This document shows positions 36,159-47,942 of a stretch of DNA of 64,000 bases, in pieces. Position 1 is the stretch's first letter. Each line of letters begins with the position of its first letter. Source of the stretch: Ascaphus truei (taxonomy: Eukaryota > Chordata > Amphibia > Anura > Ascaphidae); assembly GCA_036426205.1 (NCBI GenBank), contig CM071573.1, positions 42,056,106-42,120,105 on the forward strand. Reading direction: 5' to 3'. The translations under genes and the position numbers were made by a program. Below the pieces are notes generated by a model. The model had not been told where the DNA came from and made no database searches. It saw nothing but the letters and a program-made list of their open reading frames with translations.

Positions 36159-36455
36159 GGCCGTGATTATACTCCGCGTGATGGCGCTCGTAACAACAAA
36201 TTGCTGAATGCCTATGAGGCCACCCCTAGTGCACACGCACAACGGAGCGTAATGGCGCAAGCGCGTTTTGAAAAGACAACATTGTCTTTTCAAGCGACGG
36301 CCGCGTCACGTGAGCGGTTCAACCAATCATGGTGTACCAGCTTCGTGATATCATAGCCACGCCTCTGCATCGCCTGAATCACTATGTGCAGAAATCGCTT
36401 GAGCAGCACCATGCGCGTGTGCTCACGCACTCAAGCACGCACTATAATCTCAGCC
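36159..36455. mobile_element. MITE with GGCC.TGATTATAC ends, copy 2
   Basis: Left GGCCGTGATTATACTCCGCG and right CGCACTATAATCTCAGCC are inverted. It begins only three bases after copy 1 ends, so two relatives sit side by side. TAA follows the right end. Confidence 0.7.
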
Positions 36456-38140
36456 TAAGCAATATCCTACCCTCTCCACTTGTATCCAGGGGGATTGTGA
36501 CCTCACAGAAGGGGTATATAAGGGCCGCAGAAGCTTCTAGGCCCTTAGGTTCCTGGAGGACAAGAGGAGAGGAGACTCACTGTACATATCGTCTGTCCTT
36601 TAAATATGCTAAGTGGTTAGGAGGAGTGGTCACCTTTTATTATTTTCAGTTAGGGAAAGTGTCCCCTTCTGAAGACAGGGCCACATATGCCCAACAATGA
36701 GGATGTGCAGGATACCCATGCCAGGGGATTCCTCGAGAAGGGCCTGAGAGGATCTGTCTTAATACAGGCCCAAATAGCAGACTGGCAAGTCAAAGTAGGG
36801 ACTAGGAGGAACCTGCACAGGATGATAGGATTTGGGGTCCTCCATAGAAGGTGCACCCTGCATAGAGTCCGGGTAGGCTGCTAGCAAACCTCATGCCCAC
36901 ATGCAAGGGATTGCTGATTATCCACCCAAATGTATGGAAAGGTGACCAGCAATATGCCTCCCTGGAGTGCTGCCTGAGCCCCCAGGGAAGAAGTATGAAT
37001 GCCTACAATATTAAATAAAGAACTGTTTGTCTGAATAAGGTTCCTGGCACCCTTCATTCCATCAACTCTTACTACACCAGCCTGCACGGATACCAGTACC
37101 CTGAGAAAGGCAACCCAACCACAATGAGCACTTATGAGTGGTGTATATCTCCAATGATACAACCATTAAAGAGGAAGTATTACTCACACACCTATGGAAC
37201 GACACCTGAACGAAACACTGGAATGGGACAGAAAATGAGATAGGAACACTCTCCTATTGCATCGGAGGATCGATTAAAAAAAAAAAAAAATACAGATAGA
37301 CTAGTCTTTGTAGAACAGTGAATCTGCCTCAGGTCACAGGAAGGGAAGGCCTTAAATATTGCTATCTACTCCACATACAGTATATACTTTATTCCAGAAA
37401 TCAGCAAAGCAGACACCTACGTTTGCTTACAAGACTCTTGGGGATATTCTTGCACGGGCGGATGATTTAACTAAACATGGTTTCAATTAGTACAGCAAAT
37501 GATATGCAAATGAGCGCAGCGTCACCTTTTACACCATGTCCACTTTAACATGCCGTATACGACAGGCATATGCGTATAGGGGTCCATGTTAAAGTGCTTG
37601 CAGACCTGCGAGACGTGAATGTGCTCACAAGTGGAATTTTTATTTGGTGTCCGTTTTCCGGTGGAGGGTTTTTGTCACTTTTTGACCCACCATAACTTAT
37701 ATAATGTGAAGTTATATAAAAATGACATGTTTTATTTGTTTTGACTTTTATGCATACAGTATGTTTTTTGATGTTGTTATTTTATTACTATTTTGTTGTG
37801 TATATGTCCTTTGGGATTTCTTTTTCAAAGGTGGTCTTTAGAACCCACATTTCTGCACGGTTATTTCACAGAAAATGGTCCTTCCACCTGGACCAACACG
37901 TTGGTAGAGATGAAATAAATCCCCAACTACAACTGTACTAGTCTCCTTCATCGCAGGTTCTATTATTTTATAAAGAGCGCAGGGACATTTGACTGTTACT
38001 TAGATTTCATAAACCCTCTCTAACACCCACAATTCCCACTGTCTATATTAACATTGATTCATCCTCACCATAAAGAAAAGGTAGCCATTGTATTGTTTAT
38101 TTATTTTTTCTCCATAGGGTAGTGCCTCGAAGACAAATTG

Positions 38141-38390
38141 TCACCTGGATGTGGCGGTCACTGTGTGCCCATATAGTCACCTGGATGTGGCGGTCACTGT
38201 GTGCCCATATAGTCACCTGGATGTGGCGGTCACTGTGTGCCCATATAGTCACCTGGATGTGGTGGTCACTGTGTGCCCATATAGTCACCTTGATGTGGCA
38301 GTCACTGTGTGCCCATATAGTCACCTGGATGTGGCGGTCACTGTGTGCCCATATAGTCACCTGGATGTGGCGGTCACTGTGTGCCCATCA
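38141..38390. repeat. 36-bp satellite, array 1
   Basis: About seven nearly identical units of 36 bp with GGATGTGGCGGTCACTGTGT and CCCATATAGTCACCT. Because 36 is a multiple of three, several frames on both strands stay open and give false repeat proteins. Confidence 0.95.
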
Positions 38391-38523
38391 GTCACTTTGC
38401 TATTATTCTCCTAGCCGCTATTTACCTGGAGAATAATGAAGACCTCTGACTTCTGTCTGGCATCGCATCTACTGAATCACCAGGTTCTTCCTCATCTGAA
38501 TGGTTACCTTCTATATTGGATTC
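38391..38523. repeat. Flanking direct duplication, copy 1
   Basis: 133 bp starting GTCACTTTGCTATTATTCTC and ending CTATATTGGATTC. It is present again at 39921-40053 with a single difference seen (GGCATCGC versus GGCTTCGC). Each copy directly follows a 36-bp array ending in the same CCCATCA. Confidence 0.95.
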
Positions 38524-38909
38524 AAAAACAGGATATCCCCTGCAGAGAAGGTTGAATGTGACCAATAAGAGGACCAAGTGCTATATATATCCCTCCCAAG
38601 CACACCTTTAGACAACACGTTGAGTGACACCTGTACTCAAAAAAGGGGCACACATGAGATACCTGCGAAACATACTACTGGGGGTAATTTGCATGCCATA
38701 ATTCCCAGGGGTCTCAGGGGTGCACTGGTGTCTCTCCACATGTTGTTAACGAAAAGTGTGTTGAGCGTATCTATAAATAGCACTCACTCATAATGGCCAC
38801 CGGCAGAATTGTATACATTCGAATAAATGTTTAAAGGCTTTTTTAAAGGTACGCGAATATTTGCATATGCCAATAAACGCCATATTATCAGTGAATTCAA
38901 ATAATTTGC

Positions 38910-39920
38910 CCATATAGAAACCTGGATGTGGCAGTCACTGTGTGCCCATATAGTCACCTGGATGTGGCAGTCACTGTGTGCCCATGTTGTCACCTGGATG
39001 TGGCAGTCACTGTGTGCCCATGTTGTCACCTGGATGTGGCAGTCACTGTGTGTCCATATTGTCACCTGAATGTGGCTGTCACTTTGCCATATGTCACTGA
39101 TGTGGCGAGTCATGTGTGCCCATAATGTCAACCTGAGTGTGGCAGTCACGTGTGCCCATAAGGTCACCTGGATGGCAGTCACTGTGTTCATATTGTCACT
39201 GGATGGGTGCAGTCACTGTTGTGTCACTAGTAACCTGGATCTAGCGGTCACTGTGTGTCCATCTACTCACCGGGATGTGGCGATCACTGTGTGTCCATCT
39301 AGTCACCTGGATGTGGTGGTCACTGTGTGCCCATATAGTCACCTGGATGTGGCAGTCACTGTGTGCCCATGTTGTCACCTGGATGTGGCAGTCACTGTGT
39401 GCCCATATAGTCACCTGGATGTGGCAGTCACTGTGTGCCCATATTGTCACTGATGTGGCCATGGTCCCATAGGTCAACCTGGATGTGGCAGTCACTGTGT
39501 GCCCATATTGTCACCTGGATGTGGCAGTCACTGTGTGTCCATATTGTCACCTGGATGTGGCGGTCACTGTGTGCCCATATAGTCACCTGGATGTGGCGGT
39601 CACTGTGTGCCCATATAGTCACCTGGATGTGGCGGTCACTGTGTGCCCATATAGTCACCTGGATGTGGCGGTCACTGTGTGCCTGTATAGTCACCGTGTA
39701 TGTGGCCAGAGTCACTGTGTGCCCATATAGTCACCTGGATGTTGGGCGGTCACTGTGGCCCATAGTCCCTGGAGTGGGCGGTCACTGTGGTGCCCATATA
39801 GTCACCTGGATGTGGCGGTATTGGATGTTGCCACCCATCTAGTCACCGGGAACCACATGTGGCGAGTCACATGTGTGCCCATATAGTCACCTGGATGTGG
39901 CGGTCACTGTGTGCCCATCA
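38910..39920. repeat. 36-bp satellite, array 2
   Basis: About 27 units of the same 36-bp satellite. Units between 39070-39260 and 39700-39880 are degenerate with small indels; others carry CATGTTGTC or CATATTGTC variants. The last unit and the CCCATCA ending equal array 1. Confidence 0.95.
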
Positions 39921-40053
39921 GTCACTTTGCTATTATTCTCCTAGCCGCTATTTACCTGGAGAATAATGAAGACCTCTGACTTCTGTCTGGCTTCGCATCT
40001 ACTGAATCACCAGGTTCTTCCTCATCTGAATGGTTACCTTCTATATTGGATTC
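39921..40053. repeat. Flanking direct duplication, copy 2
   Basis: Second copy of the 133-bp segment, 1530 bp from the first. After it the two sites diverge abruptly. Confidence 0.95.
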
Positions 40054-41016
40054 GGGCACTAGAGCATCCTGCTGATCCGCCATCTAAAAGGAGCACAGAA
40101 ACCAGCATGAAACCAGCCCACAACGTGCCATCACATATAATGGGGCCAGAAAATACAACAGTCTATTGATCTGGAACAAAATACCGACTCAACCTGAGGT
40201 CACCACCTGTCCAACATCTCTCCTACGTCTTTGGAGGAAATCTTATTAGACAGCTGGTCTGGAAATGGAGCTCCAGCTTCTGAATACTCGTGTATGGGAC
40301 CGGTTGTAAAGACTTACTACCAACTGGAAACAAGGAAGTCTCGATTCACATTCAATAGGACACATTATTTAGTCCATTAATTGATGTATTTTCTGTGTTT
40401 TTTCTTCTCATACGGGGTAATTTAGCTCAGTCCTTTGGCCAAAACTTTTTCAAGCCGGCAACCTCGTCAAGGTAATCACCCTATCAGCAGGTCCTACACC
40501 ACCACCTTTATACTGCGTGCTTTGTAGTTCTTCCACTGCGTACAGAGAAGGGGAAACCAATAATTGATTTAGCCAATAGGGGTTATCTTGATGTGCTTGC
40601 AGGGTTGAAATGTTTTGGCCAAAGGATTTAACTAAATGACCCATTTTATGAGAAAGAACAGAATAAAACATAGAAATGAACCAACTAATTTGTCACATTG
40701 GACGTGCATTGAGGCGTCTTGTCTGTTGTTGTACTGTATATTTGAGGTCACTTTACTAGTAGCACTCCAATACACACAAATAAATATATACTGTACATAT
40801 ATAATACTGTGGCTCTGGGTTTTGAGCTTGCTAAGATTGTGTATGTCTAATTGCTACTACCAGCGGTAGGTTTACAGTAATTCATTTCTTGATGGTACAA
40901 AGAATCTTACTGTATAACCCTGCTCTTTCTTTTCCATTGATCTAATTTGTTACATAATGCACACTAGGTATTAGAAGCCTGGCTGCTGCTGCAATGTACA
41001 GGTATAACAGCTTTTA

Positions 41017-41611
41017 TTAAAGCTGCAGACAAAGCAATAGCCTACATTTGTGTGTTTTTTTTTTTTTTTAAATAAATCAGTTCTGTACCATGAGAAAGTG
41101 TAGCATTTTTTTAAACAACTCTGAATGACATTTTGAATATATTATAATGTAACAAGCATCTTTTGTTCATATAGCAACCATTTGGGCTGGGCTTATAGTA
41201 GCGGCGACAGTGACATCACGCTGTAGTCGCTTGTGGTCATTTGTTTTGCTACGACATCGCGTCGCCGGCACTATAAACGCATCCTTACAAAGTCACATCC
41301 CCTTCCTCTTCTGAAACAGGCTCTGGCACACTCCTTTTTGAGCCCTGCCCTCTCTCGCGAGCAGTGCACCAATTGTATCTAGTGACTGCCTGGTCTCATC
41401 ATCTTCCCCACAGAACTTTGCATCTTTGGTCCTCTTCTGCTGCACTGACAGCCATTTAGTGAACCCCCGAGCCGTATCTTCACCGATCGATCACAGGAGA
41501 ATGGATCGATAGGTAACTTAGCTAATTACTTTTCATTGTGTGGATTGTATTGATGCACATATTAAAAGGGTAAAAAAATAAATAAAACGGCAGCTTGGAA
41601 TGCGGCTTTAA
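41017..41611 (+). mobile_element. TTAA-type MITE, copy A
   Basis: It starts TTAAAGCTGCAGACAAAGCA and ends AGCTTGGAATGCGGCTTTAA. It has about 480 bp in common, in opposite orientation, with copy B at 41975-42452. It carries a 101-bp insert (41184-41284) that copy B lacks. TTAA targets fit piggyBac or Kolobok families. No transposase is encoded. Confidence 0.8.
41184..41284. mobile_element. 101-bp MITE nested in copy A
   Basis: Its ends GGGCTTATAGTAGCGGCGAC and GTCGCCGGCACTATAAACGC are inverted. Copy B reads GCAACCATTTACAAAGTCAC straight across the empty site, which fixes the insert borders to within a few bases. Confidence 0.75.
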
Positions 41612-41974
41612 TGTACTTTAACCCCTTATGAAAGAGTGCAAATATAGCTGCTTATATCTTTGCAGTAACATTTTAACAATGTTTAACCACCATTTAAATG
41701 GGATACTTTGGAGTATTGTGTAGGACTCGGAGTACTGAGACAAGGCAAGAGTGCAAAGTTACAGCGAGAAAGAGTAAAGAGGCAGGGAGAAATCAAGAAC
41801 AACCTTGAAAATGCACTGGTACAGTACATCATGTTTAACTGGCTGGGTGTAATAAGTGGCCATTGAATAAATAATATATTAACCCCTTAGCAGCCACAGT
41901 GGGCCAGTAACACATTGCAGCCCCTGAACCAATTAATACTATTTTTGGTTTTGCCTCGTAAAGGAAAAAATGCT

Positions 41975-42452
41975 TTAAAGTTGCAGTTCAAGCTGTCGTT
42001 TAAAAAAAAAAAAAAAAAAAAACATTCAATATGTGCATCAATACAATCTACACACTGACAAGTGATTAGTTAAGTTGCTGATCGATCCGTTCTCATGTGA
42101 TCGATCGGCAAAGCTTCGTCTCGGGGCCCACTAAATGCATGTTGGGTCCTCTTCTGCTGAACTAACATCAAAAGTTCTGTGAGAAAGATCATGTGAAAAG
42201 GAAGACACTAGATTCAATTGGTTCACTGCTAGAGAAAGGGCAGGGCTCAAAAAGGTGAAGCTGTTTTGGAAGGGGAAGGGGATGTGACTTTGTAAATGGT
42301 TGCAATCGGAACAAAAATGCCTGTTACATTAGAATACATTAAAAATGTCTTTTGATTTTTTTTTTTTTTAATGCAACAAGTATTTTCTCATAGTACAGAA
42401 TGATTTATTTAAAAAACACACATGTAGGATATTGCTTGAACAGCAGCTTTAA
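41975..42452 (-). mobile_element. TTAA-type MITE, copy B (inverted relative to A)
   Basis: It starts TTAAAGTTGCAGTTCAAGCT and ends GATATTGCTTGAACAGCAGC followed by TTTAA. Shared blocks with A in reverse complement include CAAAGTCACATCCCCTTCC, TTTTTGAGCCCTGCCCT and CGATCGATCACA. With A it forms a large inverted repeat with a 363-bp spacer. Confidence 0.8.
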
Positions 42453-42726
42453 GACTTAGGGGTGTATATAGTCTGCCATGTATTCACTTTGTGATGGTGA
42501 GATCATTAACTGCGAAATGATTTAAAGAATATTGAAACTGACCAAATATTACAGTTTACTAAAGAGAATAGATTCCTTTTTACTAAACGGCCTGTTAATA
42601 AAAACGGTTTAATTTCCTGAAAGACGGAGGCAGGAAACAAAGTGAACAAACAGAAAGTAACAACGTAAGCAAAGTGAGAAGTGATGAACATACACAGCAA
42701 CCTCCAATATCAATTACACATGTCTG

Positions 42727-43030
42727 TTAACCCTCTCACTGCCAGTGGGGCCTGCAACACCCTGCTTTGCCAAGCTGCATTTCTGCTGCCCTTCCAACAG
42801 CAAAGACACTCCCACGTGGGGAGAGAATTTAGGCAGCAAATAGTCCTTACTACGGCAGTATGGGCTTTATGCATCAAAGCACAAATGTAAGCATAATGTA
42901 TTTATTTAAACATGTCATGCTGAAAAATATCTACCTATTTGGGAGGGGAAGTGGCTACTACATCATGCGGCAGACAAGGTGCCAGAACCCATTACATAGT
43001 AGCTACGTCCTAGGGTACTCAAAGGGTTAA
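42727..43030. mobile_element. Second TTAA-type MITE family (TTAACCCTNTCACTGC)
   Basis: It begins TTAACCCTCTCACTGCCAGT and ends CCTAGGGTACTCAAAGGGTT followed by AA, so both ends are TTAA with inverted termini. Related left ends occur near 44345, 62140 and, weaker, 41880. Confidence 0.65.
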
Positions 43031-44070
43031 AAATTCAAACAAACTTTTTTGGCCAACACACGTTTCTTAAACTCACACATTCAGTTGTGAGGCGAGGCAG
43101 CGCGACCCAAACCTCAGCACCGGTGCGACTCAGGTCTCCGCGCCCATCTCATACAGACCTCTAATGAATAAATCGGGAAGCAGCTTCCTCGTGATGGAGA
43201 AGATTTTACACCAGGATTCACTAAGTTCTAATGTGGGGTTTTGCGCTGCTACCCCCTATTACCTGCCACTGGATCTCAGCACGGTGCCCAGAATCGAAAC
43301 TTCGTGAATCTTCCCCTGTTCATTAGAATGGAGCAGAATTCTTCCCCAGCACTGGGAGAACGGGGTCACTGCGTATTGTATAGGGCCACTGTTTGTATTT
43401 ACAGTACAGTATGTATGTAGCACTTAGCACTTGAATTGGTTTATATAATTTACTAAAGTCTCCTGGGTGCAAACTGTGACAAAACCAGTACAAACATCCC
43501 CCCCATATTTATCACTGTAAAGGAAGTCCATTCAAAGCAATTGGCGTTTGGGGAGGACCACTTCTTGGTTTGGTTTTACATATGCTCATAAAACCGATTA
43601 CTTCCTGACCTAAAGCAGCAATCTCCCACAAAACGTCATACAAAAATGGCCGCAGCGATCACTAAGACAAAGTTGCAGAACTATTGCGCCATCGTGTTCC
43701 TGGGAAAATATTCTTGTCTGGGGGATGCGAGGGTTAATTTAGCAGCATCTTTGAGGTTCATGGAAATGGGAGCAGAGTGATTGAATGACGGACGGTCCCC
43801 CCCCCCCCCCCCGAGCCATTTAAGGGGATCACAAGTACTCGCCCCAATGAATAATCATTCAGCACGTTTTGCTGCTTTAAACATTTCCATTTCCTCTTTC
43901 GTTTTCAAGAATCGAAGATTCACTTATAAGAAGATCCCGCCCCGTAATGTTTTAATAGCACAGGCATTATTTACATTTTCCTAAGTGGCGGTCCCTAGGG
44001 GTTTGTCCTAATGTCCCAAAAACATGGCATTTTCTTTAGACCGGCGCAGTACAAGTACTTTTATTAAAGG

Positions 44071-44239
44071 CAGGGGTGGGCAATTCCAGTCCTCAAGCGT
44101 CCCCAACAGGTCAGGTTTTCAGGATATCCCTGCTTCAGCTCAGGTGGCTCAGTCTTCGACTGCACCACCTGTGCTGAAGCAGGGATATCCTGAAAACCTG
44201 ACCAGGTGGTGGTCCTTGAGGAGTGGAGTCCCCCACCTG
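44071..44239. mobile_element. Palindromic hAT-like MITE with 8-bp duplication
   Basis: A nearly perfect 169-bp palindrome beginning CAGGGGTGGGCAATTCCAGT and ending GGAGTCCCCCACCTG. Flanks are ATTAAAGG (44063-44070) and ATTTAAGG (44240-44247), 7 of 8 identical. This is the best preserved copy in the window. Confidence 0.85.
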
Positions 44240-44949
44240 ATTTAAGGCATGTCAACCATAGGTAGCACTTAACCCCATACGGACAAACAGCAGACAGTCC
44301 ATAAAGCAGCTGATCTAATGGAGCCTGAGCTATACCTTCAAGGTTTGAAGGGTTAACCCTTTCAGTGCTGAAGGGGCCATCTACACCCTCAGCACTGGAG
44401 ACAATCAGGGAATAAGGCACCCAGAGTCTCCATGTAGGGTATGGTCCCTTTCTTTCCCACTAGAATCCACATTTCATGCCACAGGAAGAGGTGCATAGTT
44501 ACCATTTGTTGAGGGGTTGGCTCTTCTCTCTCAGACCTCTCGCTTGTCGAATGCTGCAAACTTTCATTTGTGAACTCCCGCCCTTCAAGGAAGCACAGAG
44601 AGGAGGCGGACGCTCCCTTTTTTCTCTCTTTCCCCCCAGCATACTTTAACAAAACCAACTTTATTGTAACTGCTGGGTAATCCCTGCGGACAAAGGAAAC
44701 GCGTTATTCTCAACATGAAACAGGGTCAGGACTCAGGAGGGTGGAGCACTTATTCCCATATTATTATCTATATCAGGGGCTTTGAATTCCTAACTGTATC
44801 TGCAGCTTTAACCATTTGGCTGCCAGAGCAGAATACAGTGTGTGGCTATGCAAGGTGTTGATGGAAACTTTAGAGTGGAACTTGGCGGATTTCACCTATT
44901 TCGAATCGGCGATGATGTTTGCTTCCATACAGAAGTTTGCGTCAAATTC

Positions 44950-45015
44950 GATTACATAGTAGACGAGGTTGAAAAAAAAGATATGCGTCCATCAAGTTCA
45001 ACCTATAATTAATGC
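44950..45015 (-). mobile_element. CR1/L2-type LINE 3' tail
   Basis: TTACATAGTAGACGAGGTTG, then GTCCATCAAGTTCAACCTAT. In reverse complement this is the common LINE 3' end that reads towards CAACCTCATCTACTATGTAA. Confidence 0.6.
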
Positions 45016-45269
45016 TGTGGTGCGTTTTCAATTACTTTCACTATCAAAATTCAACTGAACTTGGAAAAATTTTTTAATTCTCAAGGCTGCTATTTTGCCC
45101 CCTTTTTTTAAAAAAAAAGGCAAAATACAGACTTTTTAACAATTTGGTCCATTTTAGTAAAACATCAGGTTGCAAAAGTTAAATCTAATTTTCCACGATT
45201 TTTCTTCGAAATTTGAACAGCTTTATCATAACTTAGGCGGCGCGAATCTCCGCAGGTTCGCTCATCTCT

Positions 45270-45820
45270 AGCAAACCTTTCTCCACATGACAGGTGCGGC
45301 TTCCATAGCCCGATCACGCCGCCCGAGCCTCTTCTCTAGCCCATTCCCCTTACCTGCTATCACCTCCGCTTGCAGTTCAGTCTGCTCATGCCAATCTCCC
45401 TCTGTTCACTCCTGCCTCTGCTTGACATGCGGGGGAGGGGTGGTGGAATGACATGGCGGTGGCGGACCCTAACGCCCGGGGGATTCTCCTGTGCAGGGAA
45501 ACTTGCGACTTCAGTCTCTCCACTCCACAGGCCACCAGTGCACGTGTCTGCTCTCCCCCTGCTCCGCTCGGCAAGGGGAGAGGAGGACAGGGGGGAATAT
45601 TGAGTGGCACCGGCAAACAACGTGGGTCACCCAGCCATGGGATAACTACACTTGGGAACTTCTTTGTCCCTCTGGGGCACCACAATGTCTGGGGTTCTCC
45701 ACAGGGGTTCATTTGGCCAGGACAGATGGCTGTCTGGAACCCCCAGCCCCTCTCCCTGCGCAGGCGCAAGTTTTTGAACCAAGGAGGTGTTCTTTGTCTC
45801 CAAGTCCTGGCTGTTAAATT
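45270..45820. other. CpG-richer stretch, possible CASP7 5' region
   Basis: It has more CpG than its surroundings and, read on the minus strand, a consensus donor GATAGCAG/GTAAGG at 45354. That would fit a non-coding first exon of CASP7. There is no independent support, and parts may be repeat-derived. Confidence 0.2.
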
Positions 45821-46019
45821 GGCCCATTGATAACCTTCTTCTAATTGGCCAAGGGGTGGAGTTATGAATCACCATGGTTTGGACTGCCCTGATTGGCCTA
45901 CTTCCTACTAGCAGGCTCCCTCACTGGTGCAGCCTCGCTCCATAGATTATAATGGGCTCAGAATCCCTTAAAGGAGCTTTCATAGCTCCAAAGATCAGTG
46001 TCACATTGGGAAAGACATT

Positions 46020-46230
46020 TCATAGTTACATAGTAGATGAGGTTGAAAAAAGACATACGTCCATCAAGTTCAACCTATGCTAAATATAGACAAAAGATAC
46101 TTTATCCTATATCTATACTTCCTTATTGATCCAGAAGAAGGCAAACAAAAAACCCCAAAGTGTCATATAATCCAATGAAATCACATAAGGGGAAAAATAA
46201 ATTCCTTCCTGACGGATTATTCCCTGGAAC
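46020..46230 (-). mobile_element. CR1/L2-type LINE 3' tail
   Basis: CATAGTTACATAGTAGATGA, then GGTTGAAAAAAGACATACGT and CCATCAAGTTCAACC, followed by about 150 bp of further tail with AAATTCCTTCCTGAC. The ATAGTTAC repeats mark the 3' terminus on the minus strand. Confidence 0.7.
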
Positions 46231-46268
46231 AACATTCTTCCCATGTTTACTTATTTGGTATATCCCTG

Positions 46269-46905
46269 TGTAACAGGGGAGTAATCCCTGTTCAAGTAAT
46301 GTGCATTTAATCTAGCAGTGTGGTGGTTAACTGCTGGTAGTCAATTAATAAACACCACCTGCCTGATTGCTTACAAAAGCCCGTCTGTTGAGACAGGAAG
46401 GGACTCCTTAGCACTGAATGAGAGCTGACCTTTGGAGAGACAGAGGAGTGTTCTTGAGACTCCCAGGAGAGACTGACCAAGAGAACACACATCTCTGGAG
46501 CTGACCGGTCTTGAGCTCTGCCCAGCATAGCTGATTGCAAGATACCAAATAAGACTTCTAAACCTGGATGCTGATGTTTTCTGTGCACGCACGGGTGCGG
46601 TTCCAGGAGAGCAGAGAAGCTTACTCTATAGCAAGAAACAGATAAGACTTTCATAATTAAGAGACTGCTTATATCTGCTTATTTCATGCTATATGTTTTG
46701 GGGCTGCGAGACATGCTTGACTTAGGGAGTTGTGAATTAATTGCATGGTATTTTTACTAGAGATACTCCCAAGTGAATAGAAGCTTTGTTCCCCCTCCTG
46801 TGTTTGGATGATTTCCTGATAAAAAGGAAAAGGCACAATAAAGCCTATTATAATTTCACCTTATAAAAGCTTCCAATTGTGTACCTCTGTGAACGCCCAT
46901 CTACA
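46269..46905 (+). mobile_element. LTR-like unit
   Basis: 637 bp with TGTAACAGGGG start and CCCATCTACA end. An AATAAAGCC polyadenylation signal lies about 70 bp before the end, as in LTRs. A primer-binding-like site follows two bases later. No matching 3' LTR was seen downstream in the window. Its left border could be two bases earlier (TGTGTAAC). Confidence 0.6.
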
Positions 46906-46907
46906 TA

Positions 46908-46925
46908 TGGTGTCCGAGGTGGGAC
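46908..46925 (+). promoter_or_regulatory. Primer-binding-site-like motif
   Basis: TGGTGTCCGAGGTGGGAC begins with TGG, the complement of a tRNA CCA end, and sits two bases after the LTR-like unit. I could not assign the tRNA with certainty. Confidence 0.5.
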
Positions 46926-47942
46926 AAGAGGTGTCTTTGTAGTTAAAAAGGACCAGAGATTTTTATGTGAATTTTTTTTATGCTTTTTGCCTACAAGCAA
47001 CTTAGAAAAAAAACCTCATGCAGCAGAGATAAGAGTTAAAGGGACACACCACTGAAACCACACTGCACTGAAACTTACAAAACCACAGATGGACTCTTTG
47101 CCCCAATCCCTAGAGGAGAAAGACTGCTGAAGTAGCTAAACCTTATTTTGCCTATCACAAAGTGTAATATGGTCATTGAAATAGGGGTTTTGCCTTCCAG
47201 CCATAGTCAGGGTTCAAGAAGTGAGTCAGCCCTTAAAAAGGGATAGGTGTTTGTTGTTTTCAAAAGTTTCGCTGAAGCAGTGAATACAGATGGTGACCCA
47301 CGAGTGGTACTGATTTTGCAAATAAAGGTTGCCACACCGCATAGGGCTGCCAGCTGTGAATGGAGTATATGCAGAAAAGTGTGAAAATTGATACAAGACT
47401 GTGCTGAAGCAGGGGAATTTTTAGCAAACAAATGCTGAGTGTAAAATTGCCCTATAGGGGAAAAAGTGATTTCTGAACTGTGTAAAAGGTTTTTCAAAAC
47501 CAATTGCTGAATGTTGAGTCACCCTGCCGGGAATCAAAGAAATAGTCCACTGCAAAGAATGTTTTTTTTTCTGCAAGTAAAAAAAGTCTGCCTATATATA
47601 TCTTGGGAGCAAAAACAGACACCCAAAGTGTGAAGTGTGAATGCCATAATACCCAAAGATGAGACTGAAAATTACTGAACTCAGGCAGAAAACCAAATTC
47701 TGTTGCTGAAGCGGAGAGATTGCACCTAGCAAGTAAATGGTGTAAAGCAAACAGAAGTTTTTCCTAGCAACTACACATTCAGCATACCTAATGAGAGTTT
47801 ACACCTAGCAAGTAAATGGTGTAAAGCAAATAGACTTTTTTTTACCTAGCAACTACACATCTTGTATACCTGATGAGAGAAAATGCATGCACAGTACTGC
47901 TGATATTGTAAAACTTATCCAAGAAAGAAAAATTCTACAGAG
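46926..47942 (+). mobile_element. Leader between primer site and coiled-coil ORF
   Basis: About 1 kb without a long ORF. It has an internal direct repeat: TTTACACCTAGCAAGTAAAT near 47710 and again near 47800, followed in both by GGTGTAAAGCAAA and a TAGCAACTACACAT block. Confidence 0.5.

Larger units (their letters stand above)
35579..37072 (+). mobile_element. Possible solo LTR carrying two MITEs
   Basis: The unit has a TGTAACCCC start, a TATATAAGGGC box near 36514, AATAAAG near 37015 and a CTTACTACA end. The order of promoter and polyadenylation signal fits an LTR, and the start resembles the LTR-like unit at 46269. No target duplication was recognised, so the ends are tentative. Confidence 0.35.

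Noticed and set aside
35820..36330. CpG-containing GC-rich block as promoter
   Set aside because: It is explained by the two adjacent MITEs with inverted ends.
38097..39842. Repeat proteins with HLDVAVTVCPYS-type units on plus and TIWAHSDRHIQV-type on minus
   Set aside because: The 36-bp satellite keeps all reading frames periodic and open; variant units contain frame-breaking indels, so no selection on coding.
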